A stretch of DNA of 9,071 nucleotides from Clostridia bacterium (GCA_900766395.1 CAAFWB010000019.1:1-9071), one strand, 5' to 3'; shown: positions 1-5,191, counted from the first letter of the stretch. Notes: a model not told the origin generated them from the sequence alone. Numbers and translations are program-made.

Positions 1-909
1 ATTGACAAAGACCTTCTCGCTCAAATTTCAGACCTTCACAAAATTCCGGAGGGTGCATACAACATTCGAAAAAACGGGCAAGCACTCAGCCGAAATTCAA
101 CGAGCGAAATTGAAATTAATCCAAAAAAAGACAAGAGTGGAATTGATATTATTGTAAAACCTGGCGTAAAAGGCAAGAGCGTTCACATTCCAGTCATAAT
201 CACGGTTGGTGGACTTGAAGATTTGGTTTATAACGATTTCTATATCGGAGAGGACTCAGATGTGACGATTGTTGCTGGCTGCGGAATACACAACCCATCG
301 AGCAAAACAAGTGTGCATAATGGCATACATTCATTCCATCTTGGAAAAAATTCTCACGTGAACTACATTGAAAGACACCTCGGCTCAGGCAAAGGCGCAG
401 GCGACAAAATTCTCAATCCCGTCACAAAAATTGATATGAAAGAGGGGAGCAACTTCGAAATGGAAACAACCCAACTTTGGGGTGTGACGAGTGCAAAGAG
501 AACAACATCTGCTCGCCTTGGAAAAGATGCAAAACTTGTCATCAAAGAAAAAATTCTCACAACCGAAAATCAGACTGCTTCAACAAAGTTTGATGTCGAA
601 CTCTTGGGAGAGGGCAGCAGTGTTGATGTGATGTCGAGGAGCGTTGCAAAAGACAATTCCTATCAAAACTTTTTCTCAAAAGTCAAAGGCAAAAACCGCT
701 CGTTTGGTCATGTTTCTTGTGACGGAATTTTGGTCGGAAATGCACGCATTGATTCAACTCCAAAAATTATTTGTGAGTGCGTTGAAGCAACACTTGTTCA
801 TGAGGCGGCAATCGGAAAAATTGCAGGCGAACAGCTGACAAAACTTGAAACTTTGGGGCTTGATGCAACCGAGGCAGAAGATTTGATTATTAAAGGTTTT
901 TTGAAATAG
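1..909 (+). CDS. sufB/sufD: SufB/SufD-family Fe-S cluster assembly protein, 5'-truncated
   Basis: The frame is open from base 1 to the TAG at 907-909 (302 codons). The true start lies upstream of the window, and the internal TTG at 223 is not a start because coding similarity runs through it. The product is a core subunit of the SUF scaffold that, with the SufC ATPase, builds Fe-S clusters in the cytosol. The body is a repetitive beta-helix-like stretch (about residues 75-260). The family C-terminus follows, with SCDGILVG (Cys at visible codon 240), VHEAAIGKIAGEQL (His at codon 267) and a closing helix ending IIKGFLK. The Cys matches the position of the SufB scaffold cysteine and the His is widely kept in SufB/D. 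The visible length suits the short (about 310 aa) Firmicutes form. Whether this is SufB or SufD cannot be settled. No sufC, sufS or sufU is visible, so it is probably the last gene of its operon. Confidence 0.87.
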   Translation: MDKDLLAQISDLHKIPEGAYNIRKNGQALSRNSTSEIEINPKKDKSGIDIIVKPGVKGKSVHIPVIITVGGLEDLVYNDFYIGEDSDVTIVAGCGIHNPSSKTSVHNGIHSFHLGKNSHVNYIERHLGSGKGAGDKILNPVTKIDMKEGSNFEMETTQLWGVTSAKRTTSARLGKDAKLVIKEKILTTENQTASTKFDVELLGEGSSVDVMSRSVAKDNSYQNFFSKVKGKNRSFGHVSCDGILVGNARIDSTPKIICECVEATLVHEAAIGKIAGEQLTKLETLGLDATEAEDLIIKGFLK

Positions 910-933
910 TTTCAAAACTATTGAAGGTTTTTT
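906..933 (+). terminator. weak AT-rich hairpin after the suf gene (candidate terminator)
   Basis: ATAGTT (906-911) can pair with AACTAT (916-921), and a run of six T follows at 928-933. The stem is only 6 bp, is AT-rich, overlaps the stop codon and sits a few bases from the T-run, so this is a weak candidate. Nothing better is seen between the suf stop and the next gene. Read-through into the flavodoxin gene is possible. Confidence 0.22.
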
Positions 934-993
934 GAAGCAGAATCAACAAAAAAGTATGTTTTTTATAAAAAAATCATTAATTTGAGGTGAAAA

Positions 994-1464
994 ATGAAAA
1001 AATTAGTGGCATATTTTTCGGCAACAGGAACAACAAAAAGGCTCGCTGAACGCCTTGCAAAGGTGGTGGACGGCGATTTGTTTGAAATTAAGCCAGAAGT
1101 TCCATATTTCTCTCATGACCTTGATTGGATGGACAAACACAGCAGAAGCAGCGTTGAAATGGCGGACCTCTCATCTCGCCCAAAAGTAGCAAGCAAAGTT
1201 GAAAACATTGACGAGTATGACACGGTGTTTGTTGGCTTTCCAATTTGGTGGTATGTTGCGCCAACAATTATAAACACATTTTTGGAGCAATATAATCTCG
1301 CAGGGAAAAAGATTATTCCGTTTGCCACATCTGGGGGCTCAAACATGGGCAACACAAATCGTGAACTTATGAGTTCGTGTAGTGGCGCAAAACTATGCGA
1401 AGGCAAAAGATTTTCAGCAAGTGCAAGCGAGCAAGAGTTTTCTGCTTGGGCAAGTAAATTTTAA
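994..1464 (+). CDS. flavodoxin-like protein (flavodoxin_4 type)
   Basis: The 156-residue protein is of normal flavodoxin size. The N-terminus KKLVAYFSATGTTKRLAE is the first beta strand plus the FMN phosphate-binding loop (S9, T11, T13, T14). VFVGFPIWWYVAP (residues 78-90) is the second FMN-contact loop, with the tryptophans that stack on the flavin. ATSGGSNMG (111-119) is the third loop. By family knowledge such proteins carry electrons as FMN/FMNH2 or act as small NADPH-dependent quinone or flavin reductases; the sequence does not say which. ATG at 994 follows a GAGGTG ribosome binding site. The gene starts 84 bp after the suf gene and ends at a strong terminator. Co-transcription with suf is possible, since no convincing promoter was seen in the gap, and a flavodoxin beside Fe-S assembly would make redox sense, but that link is inference. 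Confidence 0.9.
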   Translation: MKKLVAYFSATGTTKRLAERLAKVVDGDLFEIKPEVPYFSHDLDWMDKHSRSSVEMADLSSRPKVASKVENIDEYDTVFVGFPIWWYVAPTIINTFLEQYNLAGKKIIPFATSGGSNMGNTNRELMSSCSGAKLCEGKRFSASASEQEFSAWASKF

Positions 1465-1495
1465 AAAAAACACAGGAAATTTCCTGTGTTTTTTT
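1463..1495. terminator. bidirectional intrinsic terminator
   Basis: A perfect 10-bp palindrome (ACACAGGAAA at 1470-1479 against TTTCCTGTGT at 1480-1489) is flanked by an A-run on the left and a T-run on the right. It can therefore stop transcription of the flavodoxin gene (plus strand) and of the convergent small membrane protein gene (minus strand, stop at 1505). Confidence 0.9.
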
Positions 1496-1504
1496 GAGTG
1501 AGAG

Positions 1505-1789
1505 TTAATTTAATCCAACAATGTCTTCGTGGTCAACATCATATTTTTCGTGCATATCAATGTATTGTTGATTGAGTTGTTCATTTTTTACAGTCTTCAT
1601 TGTGCATTCATGAAGGTCTGTTGGTGCAATAAAGTTTGCAAGTCCTGCCATAACAACAAAATAGGCTGACAAGACAACACAATTAACAAAATTGTTTCCA
1701 AGCAAATCTTTGAAAAATGCTTTTTCACGAACTTTTTTCAACATCTTGTTTTGTGGGAAATCTTTTCTGAAATCTTTTTCTGTATACAT
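1505..1789 (-). CDS. small single-helix membrane protein, function unknown
   Basis: This 94-residue ORF reads leftward. ATG (complement of 1787-1789) is preceded by a clear AAGGAGAG ribosome binding site (complement of 1795-1802) at good spacing, and a promoter lies just beyond, so the gene is probably real. The product has a basic N-terminus (KDFRKDFPQNKMLKKVREKAF), one hydrophobic helix at about residues 35-54 (VNCVVLSAYFVVMAGLANFI), then a charged hydrophilic tail with acidic residues near the C-terminus. The positive-inside rule would put the N-terminus in the cytoplasm. There are two cysteines (37 and 62) and no motif that I recognise. It stands alone, convergent with the flavodoxin gene, and its stop lies within 10 bp of the shared terminator. 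I do not recognise the family. Confidence 0.7.
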   Translation of the reverse strand: MYTEKDFRKDFPQNKMLKKVREKAFFKDLLGNNFVNCVVLSAYFVVMAGLANFIAPTDLHECTMKTVKNEQLNQQYIDMHEKYDVDHEDIVGLN

Positions 1790-1813
1790 TATTTCTCTCC
1801 TTGATTGGAGTCA

Positions 1814-1842
1814 ATTTTATCACTATTTCGATTATATGTCAA
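1814..1842 (-). promoter_or_regulatory. sigma-A-type promoter for the small membrane protein gene
   Basis: On the minus strand, TTGACA (complement of 1837-1842) is separated by 17 bp from TAAAAT (complement of 1814-1819). Transcription would start near 1807, giving a short leader that already carries the AAGGAG site at 1795-1802. Confidence 0.65.
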
Positions 1843-1860
1843 TATGTAATAATTTGAGTC

Positions 1861-1878
1861 TTGTCAAATACTTGACAA
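1861..1878. repeat. palindrome TTGTCAA-ATAC-TTGACAA
   Basis: Perfect 7-bp inverted arms (1861-1867 and 1872-1878) have a 4-base spacer. It lies about 19 bp upstream of the -35 box of the minus-strand promoter and touches the left edge of the 40-bp repeat. It could be a regulator-binding site or part of the end of the repeat-bracketed segment. The sequence does not decide between them. Confidence 0.45.
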
Positions 1879-1916
1879 AAAGACCCAAGCGGGTCTTTTG
1901 GTGGAAGCGGTGGGAG
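1877..1916. repeat. 40-bp direct repeat, outer copy (partial tmRNA 3' end plus terminator)
   Basis: This stretch is identical base for base to 2035-2074 (offset 158). On the minus strand it contains the last 18 nt of tmRNA including the encoded CCA, followed by the GACCC-loop-GGGTC terminator hairpin. Identity ends at 1916/2074: this copy continues ATGCAG where the true tmRNA continues into its T-loop. It cannot be a functional tmRNA end, because no matching acceptor 5' strand accompanies it. Confidence 0.9.
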
Positions 1917-2034
1917 ATGCAGTCAAGTGTTAACTTGACTCCGCTGACGGGCAAGGGGAGACGGGCGCCAGCCACGTCAAGTGGGTTGCAAACGAAGTTT
2001 GCTTGTGCAGAGCACAACAACTCCCACGCTACAA
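1917..2034. mobile_element. hairpin-rich 118-bp segment between the direct repeats (candidate micro-element or remnant)
   Basis: I see no credible gene here. Self-complementary blocks follow one another: AGTCAAGT-GTTA-ACTTGACT (1921-1940), TGACG/CGTCA enclosing a GC-rich stretch (1945-1949 with 1975-1979), GCAAAC-GAA-GTTTGC (1987-2001) and TTGTGC-AGA-GCACAA (2003-2017). The last two lie inside a GTGGG/CCCAC stem (1981-1985 with 2023-2027), giving a three-way-junction-like fold. An outer pairing GTGGGAG (1910-1916) with CTCCCAC (2021-2027) also exists. The block is visibly richer in G+C than its surroundings. tmRNA 3' ends are known integrase attachment sites, so a repeat-bracketed insert here suggests integration. 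Alternatives are a tandem duplication with drift or a decayed structured RNA. No integrase is present. Confidence 0.45.
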
Positions 2035-2057
2035 AAAAAGACCCAAGCGGGTCTTTT
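2035..2057 (-). terminator. tmRNA terminator
   Basis: Reading leftward from the CCA end, AAAAGACCC pairs with GGGTCTTTT around a GCTT loop, and more T residues follow. The hairpin begins right at the mature tmRNA 3' end. It is nearly symmetrical, so it may also work rightward. Confidence 0.8.
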
Positions 2058-2074
2058 GGTGGAAGCGGTGGGAG
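2035..2074. repeat. ssrA: 40-bp direct repeat, inner copy (true tmRNA 3' end plus terminator)
   Basis: The second of two perfect copies (the other is at 1877-1916). Here the sequence runs on into the intact T-arm and body of tmRNA, so this is the functional copy. The boundary inside the T-arm is the kind of place where tRNA/tmRNA-targeting tyrosine integrases have their identity segment. Confidence 0.9.
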
Positions 2075-2395
2075 TTGAACCCACGTCCGAAAAGTGAAAC
2101 AAAAGCCTTTCTACATGTTTAGTTTGTGGTTGGCATTCGCAAAATTCTCATCCACAAACAAACTTGAATTTTGCTATTCTCAAAATCTCGGAAAACTTGT
2201 CGAGAAACCCAATTTTTCCAAAGCCCCTGTTTGACGCAATTTGTTGATCGCGGCATTCAACAAATGCGAGTTGCATTACGCAGCAACCAAGCTTGTGTTA
2301 TAGTTTGCGTTTAAGCATTTTTTCGCACTAAGGCAGCCGAACTCCACATGCTTTATACTTTCTCTTCAACAATCCGTCAAAGCCAAGTCGCCCCC
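2057..2395 (-). ncRNA. ssrA: transfer-messenger RNA (tmRNA), one-piece
   Basis: tmRNA rescues stalled ribosomes together with SmpB and tags the incomplete protein for proteolysis. On the minus strand the molecule starts GGGGGCGACTTGGCTTTGACG and ends with a T-arm (GTGGG-TTCAACT-CCCAC), CGCTTCC and an encoded ACCA. The 5' GGGGGCG pairs with CGCTTCC in a 7-bp acceptor stem with two G-U pairs, which fixes both ends and gives 339 nt. The resume codon GCA lies at 2306-2308 and opens a 10-codon tag ending GTT GCT GCG TAA. The tRNA-like and mRNA-like parts are in the standard order, with no permutation. Only the 18-nt 3' end is duplicated downstream. A TATAAT box lies 19 bp upstream of the mature 5' end, leaving a short leader for RNase P to remove. 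Confidence 0.96.
2276..2308 (-). other. tmRNA tag reading frame (ANYNTSLVAA)
   Basis: From resume codon GCA: GCA AAC TAT AAC ACA AGC TTG GTT GCT GCG TAA. This encodes ANYNTSLVAA. The AN start and hydrophobic-Ala-Ala end match the general pattern recognised by ClpXP-type proteases. The tag has no charged residue, and its last three residues are VAA rather than the commoner LAA. Confidence 0.9.
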
Positions 2396-2414
2396 ATAAA
2401 TTTGAAGATAACAT

Positions 2415-2443
2415 ATTATATCACAATAGTTTAAAAAATAAAA
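2415..2443 (-). promoter_or_regulatory. tmRNA promoter
   Basis: A perfect TATAAT (complement of 2415-2420) lies upstream of tmRNA on the minus strand. At 17 bp spacing the -35 region (complement of 2438-2443, TTTTAT) is weak. The start would be near 2408, about 13 nt before the mature 5' end. Confidence 0.6.
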
Positions 2444-2470
2444 GTATAATTTTTTGGTTTATATATATTC

Positions 2471-2499
2471 TTGACAAAAAAATGAGATAATGAAATAAT
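2471..2499 (+). promoter_or_regulatory. promoter for tRNA-Leu
   Basis: A consensus TTGACA (2471-2476) is followed after 17 bp by AATAAT (2494-2499), five of six matches to the -10 box. Transcription would begin about 10 nt before the tRNA. It diverges from the tmRNA promoter, about 50 bp away. Confidence 0.7.
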
Positions 2500-2515
2500 G
2501 ATATGTATTCATTAT

Positions 2516-2601
2516 GCAGAGGTGGCGAAACGGCATACGCGCTGGTTTCAGGTACCAGTGACCGCAAGGTTGTGTGGGTTCAAATCCCATCCTCTGCACC
2601 A
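2516..2601 (+). tRNA. tRNA-Leu, anticodon CAG
   Basis: This is an 86-nt class II tRNA. The acceptor stem is GCAGAGG/CCTCTGC with an encoded ACCA. The anticodon stem is CTGGT/ACCAG around loop TTCAGGT, giving anticodon CAG (reads CUG leucine codons). A long variable arm (TGACCGCAAGGTTGT region) and a T-loop TTCAAAT follow. It is a single tRNA gene with its own promoter and a downstream terminator. Confidence 0.95.
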
Positions 2602-2648
2602 AGTATTATAGACTTGAAATCTGATTACTTTTTATACGGAAAGTTCGG

Positions 2649-2687
2649 CTAACCCAATAGATGAAAAATCCTTTTGGGTTAGTTTTT
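2649..2687 (+). terminator. terminator after tRNA-Leu
   Basis: CTAACCCAA (2649-2657) pairs perfectly with TTGGGTTAG (2674-2682), and TTTTT follows. It is about 48 nt past the tRNA end and just upstream of the promoter for the S51-like gene. Confidence 0.85.
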
Positions 2688-2699
2688 GCGAAAAAGTAA

Positions 2700-2728
2700 A
2701 TACAAAAACGAAGCAATTATGTTATAAT
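2700..2728 (+). promoter_or_regulatory. promoter for the S51-like peptidase gene
   Basis: A perfect TATAAT lies at 2723-2728. The -35 region at 17 bp spacing (ATACAA) is poor. The transcript would start near 2735, about 22 nt before the ATG, and carry the AGAGGTGG ribosome binding site. Confidence 0.5.
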
Positions 2729-2756
2729 TTTATCAGCAATTGTATAGAGGTGGATT

Positions 2757-3452
2757 ATGCATTTGATATTAAATGGTGGTGGATGTGGAAATCAGGTAAA
2801 AGAGAGTTATGAACTTTTTGCCAATTTGGTTAAAAATGGCAAGATTGTTTATATCCCACTTGCTTGGAACCATGGTTCATATGAAGGTTGTTTAGATTTT
2901 TTGTCTAACGAACTCAAACCATACGGAATAACAAATATTGATTTGATTACTGATGTAAATCAAATTACACGGAAAAAACTTGATGGAGTCAATGGCGTTT
3001 TTATTGGCGGGGGAAATACATATAAACTATTAAAAATGTTAAAAGATACTCCAGCTTTTAATAACCTTCAATATTTTATGGGGAAAGAAAACTCTGTGAT
3101 TATGGGTGGAAGTGCGGGGGCTTTAATTTTTGGAGAGTCAATAGATACTTGCAAGGATGATGGGTTGAATATTAAAAGTATTTGCGACATTAATGAAGTC
3201 AACTTAATCGATACAACAGGTTTTAATGTTCTTGATGGATATAGTTTGGTTGTCCATTATCAGAAGTTGGAAAGTCAAATTCCACAAACACAAAAGAGGA
3301 TAAGCAGGTTGCTTGATGAAGGACATAAATTAATTTGCTTGCCAGAAGAAACAAGTTTATATGCTCATAACGGCAAATTTGAATTTATTGGAAGCAAGCC
3401 GGCAAAGATAATTAATAATGAAATGTGTAAAGAATTCAAAGTTAAAAAATAA
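2757..3452 (+). CDS. peptidase S51 (dipeptidase E-like) family protein
   Basis: The 231 residues match the length of the PepE family (about 230). The fold is a class I glutamine-amidotransferase-like alpha/beta domain. Family marks seen are LNGGG at residues 5-9, VFIGGGNTYKLLK at 81-93 and the nucleophile elbow IMGGSAGALIFG at 115-126, with Ser119 as predicted catalytic serine. VVHYQ follows with His167, and CLPEETSLY near 194-202. By family knowledge such enzymes act as cytosolic Ser-His dipeptidases, PepE cleaving Asp-X dipeptides, but many relatives have unknown substrates. ATG at 2757 is set by GAGGTGG three bases upstream. There is no signal peptide. It has its own promoter and terminator, so it is a single-gene unit between tRNA-Leu and the Nudix gene. 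Confidence 0.88.
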   Translation: MHLILNGGGCGNQVKESYELFANLVKNGKIVYIPLAWNHGSYEGCLDFLSNELKPYGITNIDLITDVNQITRKKLDGVNGVFIGGGNTYKLLKMLKDTPAFNNLQYFMGKENSVIMGGSAGALIFGESIDTCKDDGLNIKSICDINEVNLIDTTGFNVLDGYSLVVHYQKLESQIPQTQKRISRLLDEGHKLICLPEETSLYAHNGKFEFIGSKPAKIINNEMCKEFKVKK

Positions 3453-3477
3453 AAACCAAAAACACATTTGTTTGTAT

Positions 3478-3505
3478 AACAAAGACCCGTGTGGGTCTTT
3501 GTTTT
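3478..3505 (+). terminator. terminator after the S51-like gene
   Basis: AACAAAGACCC (3478-3488) pairs perfectly with GGGTCTTTGTT (3493-3503) around a GTGT loop, followed by T residues. The core GACCCGTGTGGGTCTTT recurs after the Nudix gene. Confidence 0.9.
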
Positions 3506-3538
3506 GCATTGAGTAAAAGCCACCATGACAAAAAAGAG

Positions 3539-3567
3539 TTGAAAAACTTGTGTTGCTATGTTAAAAT
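3539..3567 (+). promoter_or_regulatory. promoter for the Nudix gene
   Basis: TTGAAA (3539-3544), 17-bp spacer, TAAAAT (3562-3567). The predicted start near 3574 would leave a leader of only about 9 nt with the ribosome binding site at its very 5' end, so the true promoter may differ. Confidence 0.45.
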
Positions 3568-3582
3568 TTATTGAGGTGGCTT

Positions 3583-4113
3583 ATGGAAAAAATAATATTG
3601 AATGAAGATAAATTGCTTGATTCAGATATTGATGTTGTTGTGACACGTGTGAAAGTGTTTTTAATGAATGATAAAAATGAAATTATGGTTGCACGATCTG
3701 GCGGTGGTTGTCAGTTGCCTGGAGGACATGTCGAAGAGGGCGAAGATCTTTTTGATACGGTTATTCGTGAAATTAAAGAAGAAACTGGCATGGTGTTGGA
3801 ACGCGATGACATCGTCGAGCCATTTTTTGAGGTTAGTCATTACATAAAAAATTACAAAAACTTGGGAATTAATCGAGTTGCAAAAATTATTTATTATTTG
3901 GTAAGAACAAATCGAACAGCAGATATTTCAAATATAAATTTGACAGAAAACGAAAAAAATAATAATTTTGTGATTGATTCAATAAATTTTGATGATTTTG
4001 AAATTGTTTTAAATGATATAAAACATAACAATGAAAAAGAAATTAATCGTGTGATAGCAACTGAAATTTTATACGCATTCGGTTTTCTAAAAAAGCATTT
4101 AACAAAAGAATAA
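3583..4113 (+). CDS. Nudix hydrolase
   Basis: 176 residues. The Nudix box is complete at residues 48-70: Gly48, Glu54, then Arg62-Glu63, Glu66-Glu67 and Gly69, fitting GX5EX7REUXEEXGU exactly. The metal-binding glutamates are therefore present, and the enzyme should hydrolyse a nucleoside-diphosphate-linked substrate with Mg2+ or Mn2+. QLPGGHV precedes the box as in the family. The C-terminal part (residues 80-176) carries no substrate-specific motif that I recognise, so the substrate is unknown. I chose ATG at 3583 over the in-frame TTG at 3571, because that TTG overlaps the GAGGTGG ribosome binding site at 3573-3579. It is flanked by terminators on both sides, so it is a single-gene unit. 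Confidence 0.93.
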   Translation: MEKIILNEDKLLDSDIDVVVTRVKVFLMNDKNEIMVARSGGGCQLPGGHVEEGEDLFDTVIREIKEETGMVLERDDIVEPFFEVSHYIKNYKNLGINRVAKIIYYLVRTNRTADISNINLTENEKNNNFVIDSINFDDFEIVLNDIKHNNEKEINRVIATEILYAFGFLKKHLTKE

Positions 4114-4115
4114 TA

Positions 4116-4141
4116 AAAAATGACCCGTGTGGGTCTTTTTT
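4116..4141 (+). terminator. terminator after the Nudix gene
   Basis: GACCC (4122-4126), GTGT loop, GGGTC (4131-4135), with an A-run before and a T-run after (4136-4141). It shares the 17-base core GACCCGTGTGGGTCTTT with the terminator at 3478. Confidence 0.88.
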
Positions 4142-4183
4142 GTGGCAATTAATGAATATCGCTGGTTATTTTCAGCAAATGTT

Positions 4184-4211
4184 TTGAATATATAAAATTG
4201 TATGATATAAT
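4184..4211 (+). promoter_or_regulatory. promoter for the two-helix membrane protein gene
   Basis: TTGAAT (4184-4189), 16-bp spacer, perfect TATAAT (4206-4211). Start is expected near 4218, about 28 nt before the chosen ATG. Confidence 0.6.
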
Positions 4212-4245
4212 TAAATTTATAAGGACATTTATTCGCGAGGGGAAA

Positions 4246-4761
4246 ATGGAAAGAAAAAAATTTAATCGTGGAACGGTTAATGGCGGAATTATTAGAATTG
4301 TTGTTGCGGTCATTGCAATTATAATTGCAGTCATTGTTTTGACAACAGCACTCAAATCTTGGGACCCAGAAAACATTGGCGGCGGCGTTTTTATGTGCAT
4401 TATTGCGGCAATTATGGTGATTGCAAGTATATCTTTTGTTTTCAGCGGCATAAAAATGTGCATTGACGGGAAAAAATCTTTTGAGGTTTCACGAAAAGGA
4501 CATTCCGAAAGTGGAAGAATTCTTGATTTGACTGAAACCGAAGTGACTGAAACAAACAATGGTTGTGTTTCGCACTACACCATTTATAACCTAAAATTTG
4601 AGTATACTGATGACTTTGGAAAGTTATGCGAAAGCCAAGAACAGGTGAGTGGAAAAGTTTTTGTTGAATTGAAAGAACGAACTCTTGTCCCAATTCTTGT
4701 GTACAAAGAGCGTGCTATTTTTGACAGAAAAAAATTTAATGCGGAAATCGCAGAAAAGTAA
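4246..4761 (+). CDS. two-helix membrane protein with a soluble C-terminal beta domain (DUF3592-like, tentative)
   Basis: 171 residues from ATG at 4246, which is preceded by GCGAGGGG at good spacing. An in-frame TTG at 4198 is rejected because it lies upstream of the predicted transcription start. A basic N-terminus (MERKKFNRG) precedes two hydrophobic helices, about residues 14-37 and 48-71. The rest is soluble, with GRILDLTETEVTE and YTIYNLKFEYTDDFGK resembling beta strands, then VFVELKERTLVPILVYKE. Two helices followed by a strand-rich domain with a VPILV-type segment resemble DUF3592 proteins, whose function is unknown; this match is by eye only. Both termini are probably cytoplasmic. A single-gene unit with its own promoter and terminator. 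Confidence 0.75.
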   Translation: MERKKFNRGTVNGGIIRIVVAVIAIIIAVIVLTTALKSWDPENIGGGVFMCIIAAIMVIASISFVFSGIKMCIDGKKSFEVSRKGHSESGRILDLTETEVTETNNGCVSHYTIYNLKFEYTDDFGKLCESQEQVSGKVFVELKERTLVPILVYKERAIFDRKKFNAEIAEK

Positions 4762-4771
4762 TTTGAAATTT

Positions 4772-4805
4772 AACCCATTAGGCAGCTCCTGGTGGGTTTG
4801 TTTTT
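4772..4805 (+). terminator. terminator after the two-helix membrane protein gene
   Basis: AACCCA (4772-4777) pairs with TGGGTT (4793-4798). An inner AGG/CCT pairing extends the stem past a small TT/GG internal loop, and a T-rich run follows. Confidence 0.75.
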
Positions 4806-4839
4806 GTGAAAATTGATGTAAATTGACAGAGGTGGAAAT

Positions 4840-5136
4840 ATGGCGTCAAGCAAAAGCTACAAAGATTTCATAATGGAACAACTTTCAAATCTAAACCCAA
4901 CATGCAAATCAATGATGGGTGAGTTTTTGATTTATGTTGATGGCGTGTATTTTGGCGGCGTTTTTGATGACAGATTTTTGGTTAAAATAATAGATACGAA
5001 TAGCGTGTATGACTTGTCCAAAGAGTTGCCATATGAAAATGCAAAGCCAATGTATGTGGTGCAAAATGTTGACGACAAAGAATATCTTGAAACTTTGGTT
5101 TTGGACACAATCAAAGGGTTGAAAAAAATAATGTGA
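4840..5136 (+). CDS. TfoX N-terminal-domain family protein
   Basis: 98 residues, the length of a stand-alone TfoX N-terminal domain. The family core is visible: MMGEFLIYVDGVYFGGVFDD followed by RFLVKI (about residues 25-50), then KPMYVV (63-68) and a C-terminal helix ETLVLDTIKGLKKI. Full-length TfoX/Sxy controls competence in gamma-proteobacteria with a second C-terminal domain that is absent here. In Firmicutes these short proteins have no established role, so no competence function is claimed. ATG at 4840 follows GAGGTGG. No clear promoter was seen in the 35 bp after the preceding terminator, and no hairpin terminator of its own follows, so read-through into the S41 gene is possible. Confidence 0.85.
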   Translation: MASSKSYKDFIMEQLSNLNPTCKSMMGEFLIYVDGVYFGGVFDDRFLVKIIDTNSVYDLSKELPYENAKPMYVVQNVDDKEYLETLVLDTIKGLKKIM

Positions 5137-5191
5137 GAAATTGAAAGACTTACCTCTATAAAAAAACTAGTCGCGTTTTGCGGTTCTATTC

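Noticed and set aside
223..225. TTG as start of a short SufB/D protein
   Set aside because: The same frame is open to the window edge and reads as SufB/D-like sequence, so the gene is cut by the window rather than short.
1917..2034. An integron attC site
   Set aside because: The paired hairpins suggested it, but I could not find the required GTTRRRY / RYYYAAC core sites in the right arrangement, and no integron integrase is near.
1898..2034. A second tRNA or duplicate tmRNA gene next to the outer repeat
   Set aside because: Only the 18-nt 3' end is duplicated. No acceptor 5' strand, D-arm or anticodon arm matches it.
1692..2078. A 128-codon plus-strand reading frame across the repeat block and the tmRNA 3' end
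   Set aside because: It overlaps the minus-strand gene, its promoter, both direct repeats and tmRNA, has no ribosome binding site, and translates terminator and repeat DNA.
3571..3582. TTG as start of the Nudix gene
   Set aside because: It overlaps the ribosome binding site of the ATG at 3583.
4198..4245. TTG as start of the two-helix membrane protein
   Set aside because: It lies upstream of the predicted -10 box. The ATG at 4246 has its own GAGGGG site.
4840..5136. A competence regulator role for the TfoX-domain protein
   Set aside because: Only the N-terminal domain is present, and no competence genes are nearby.
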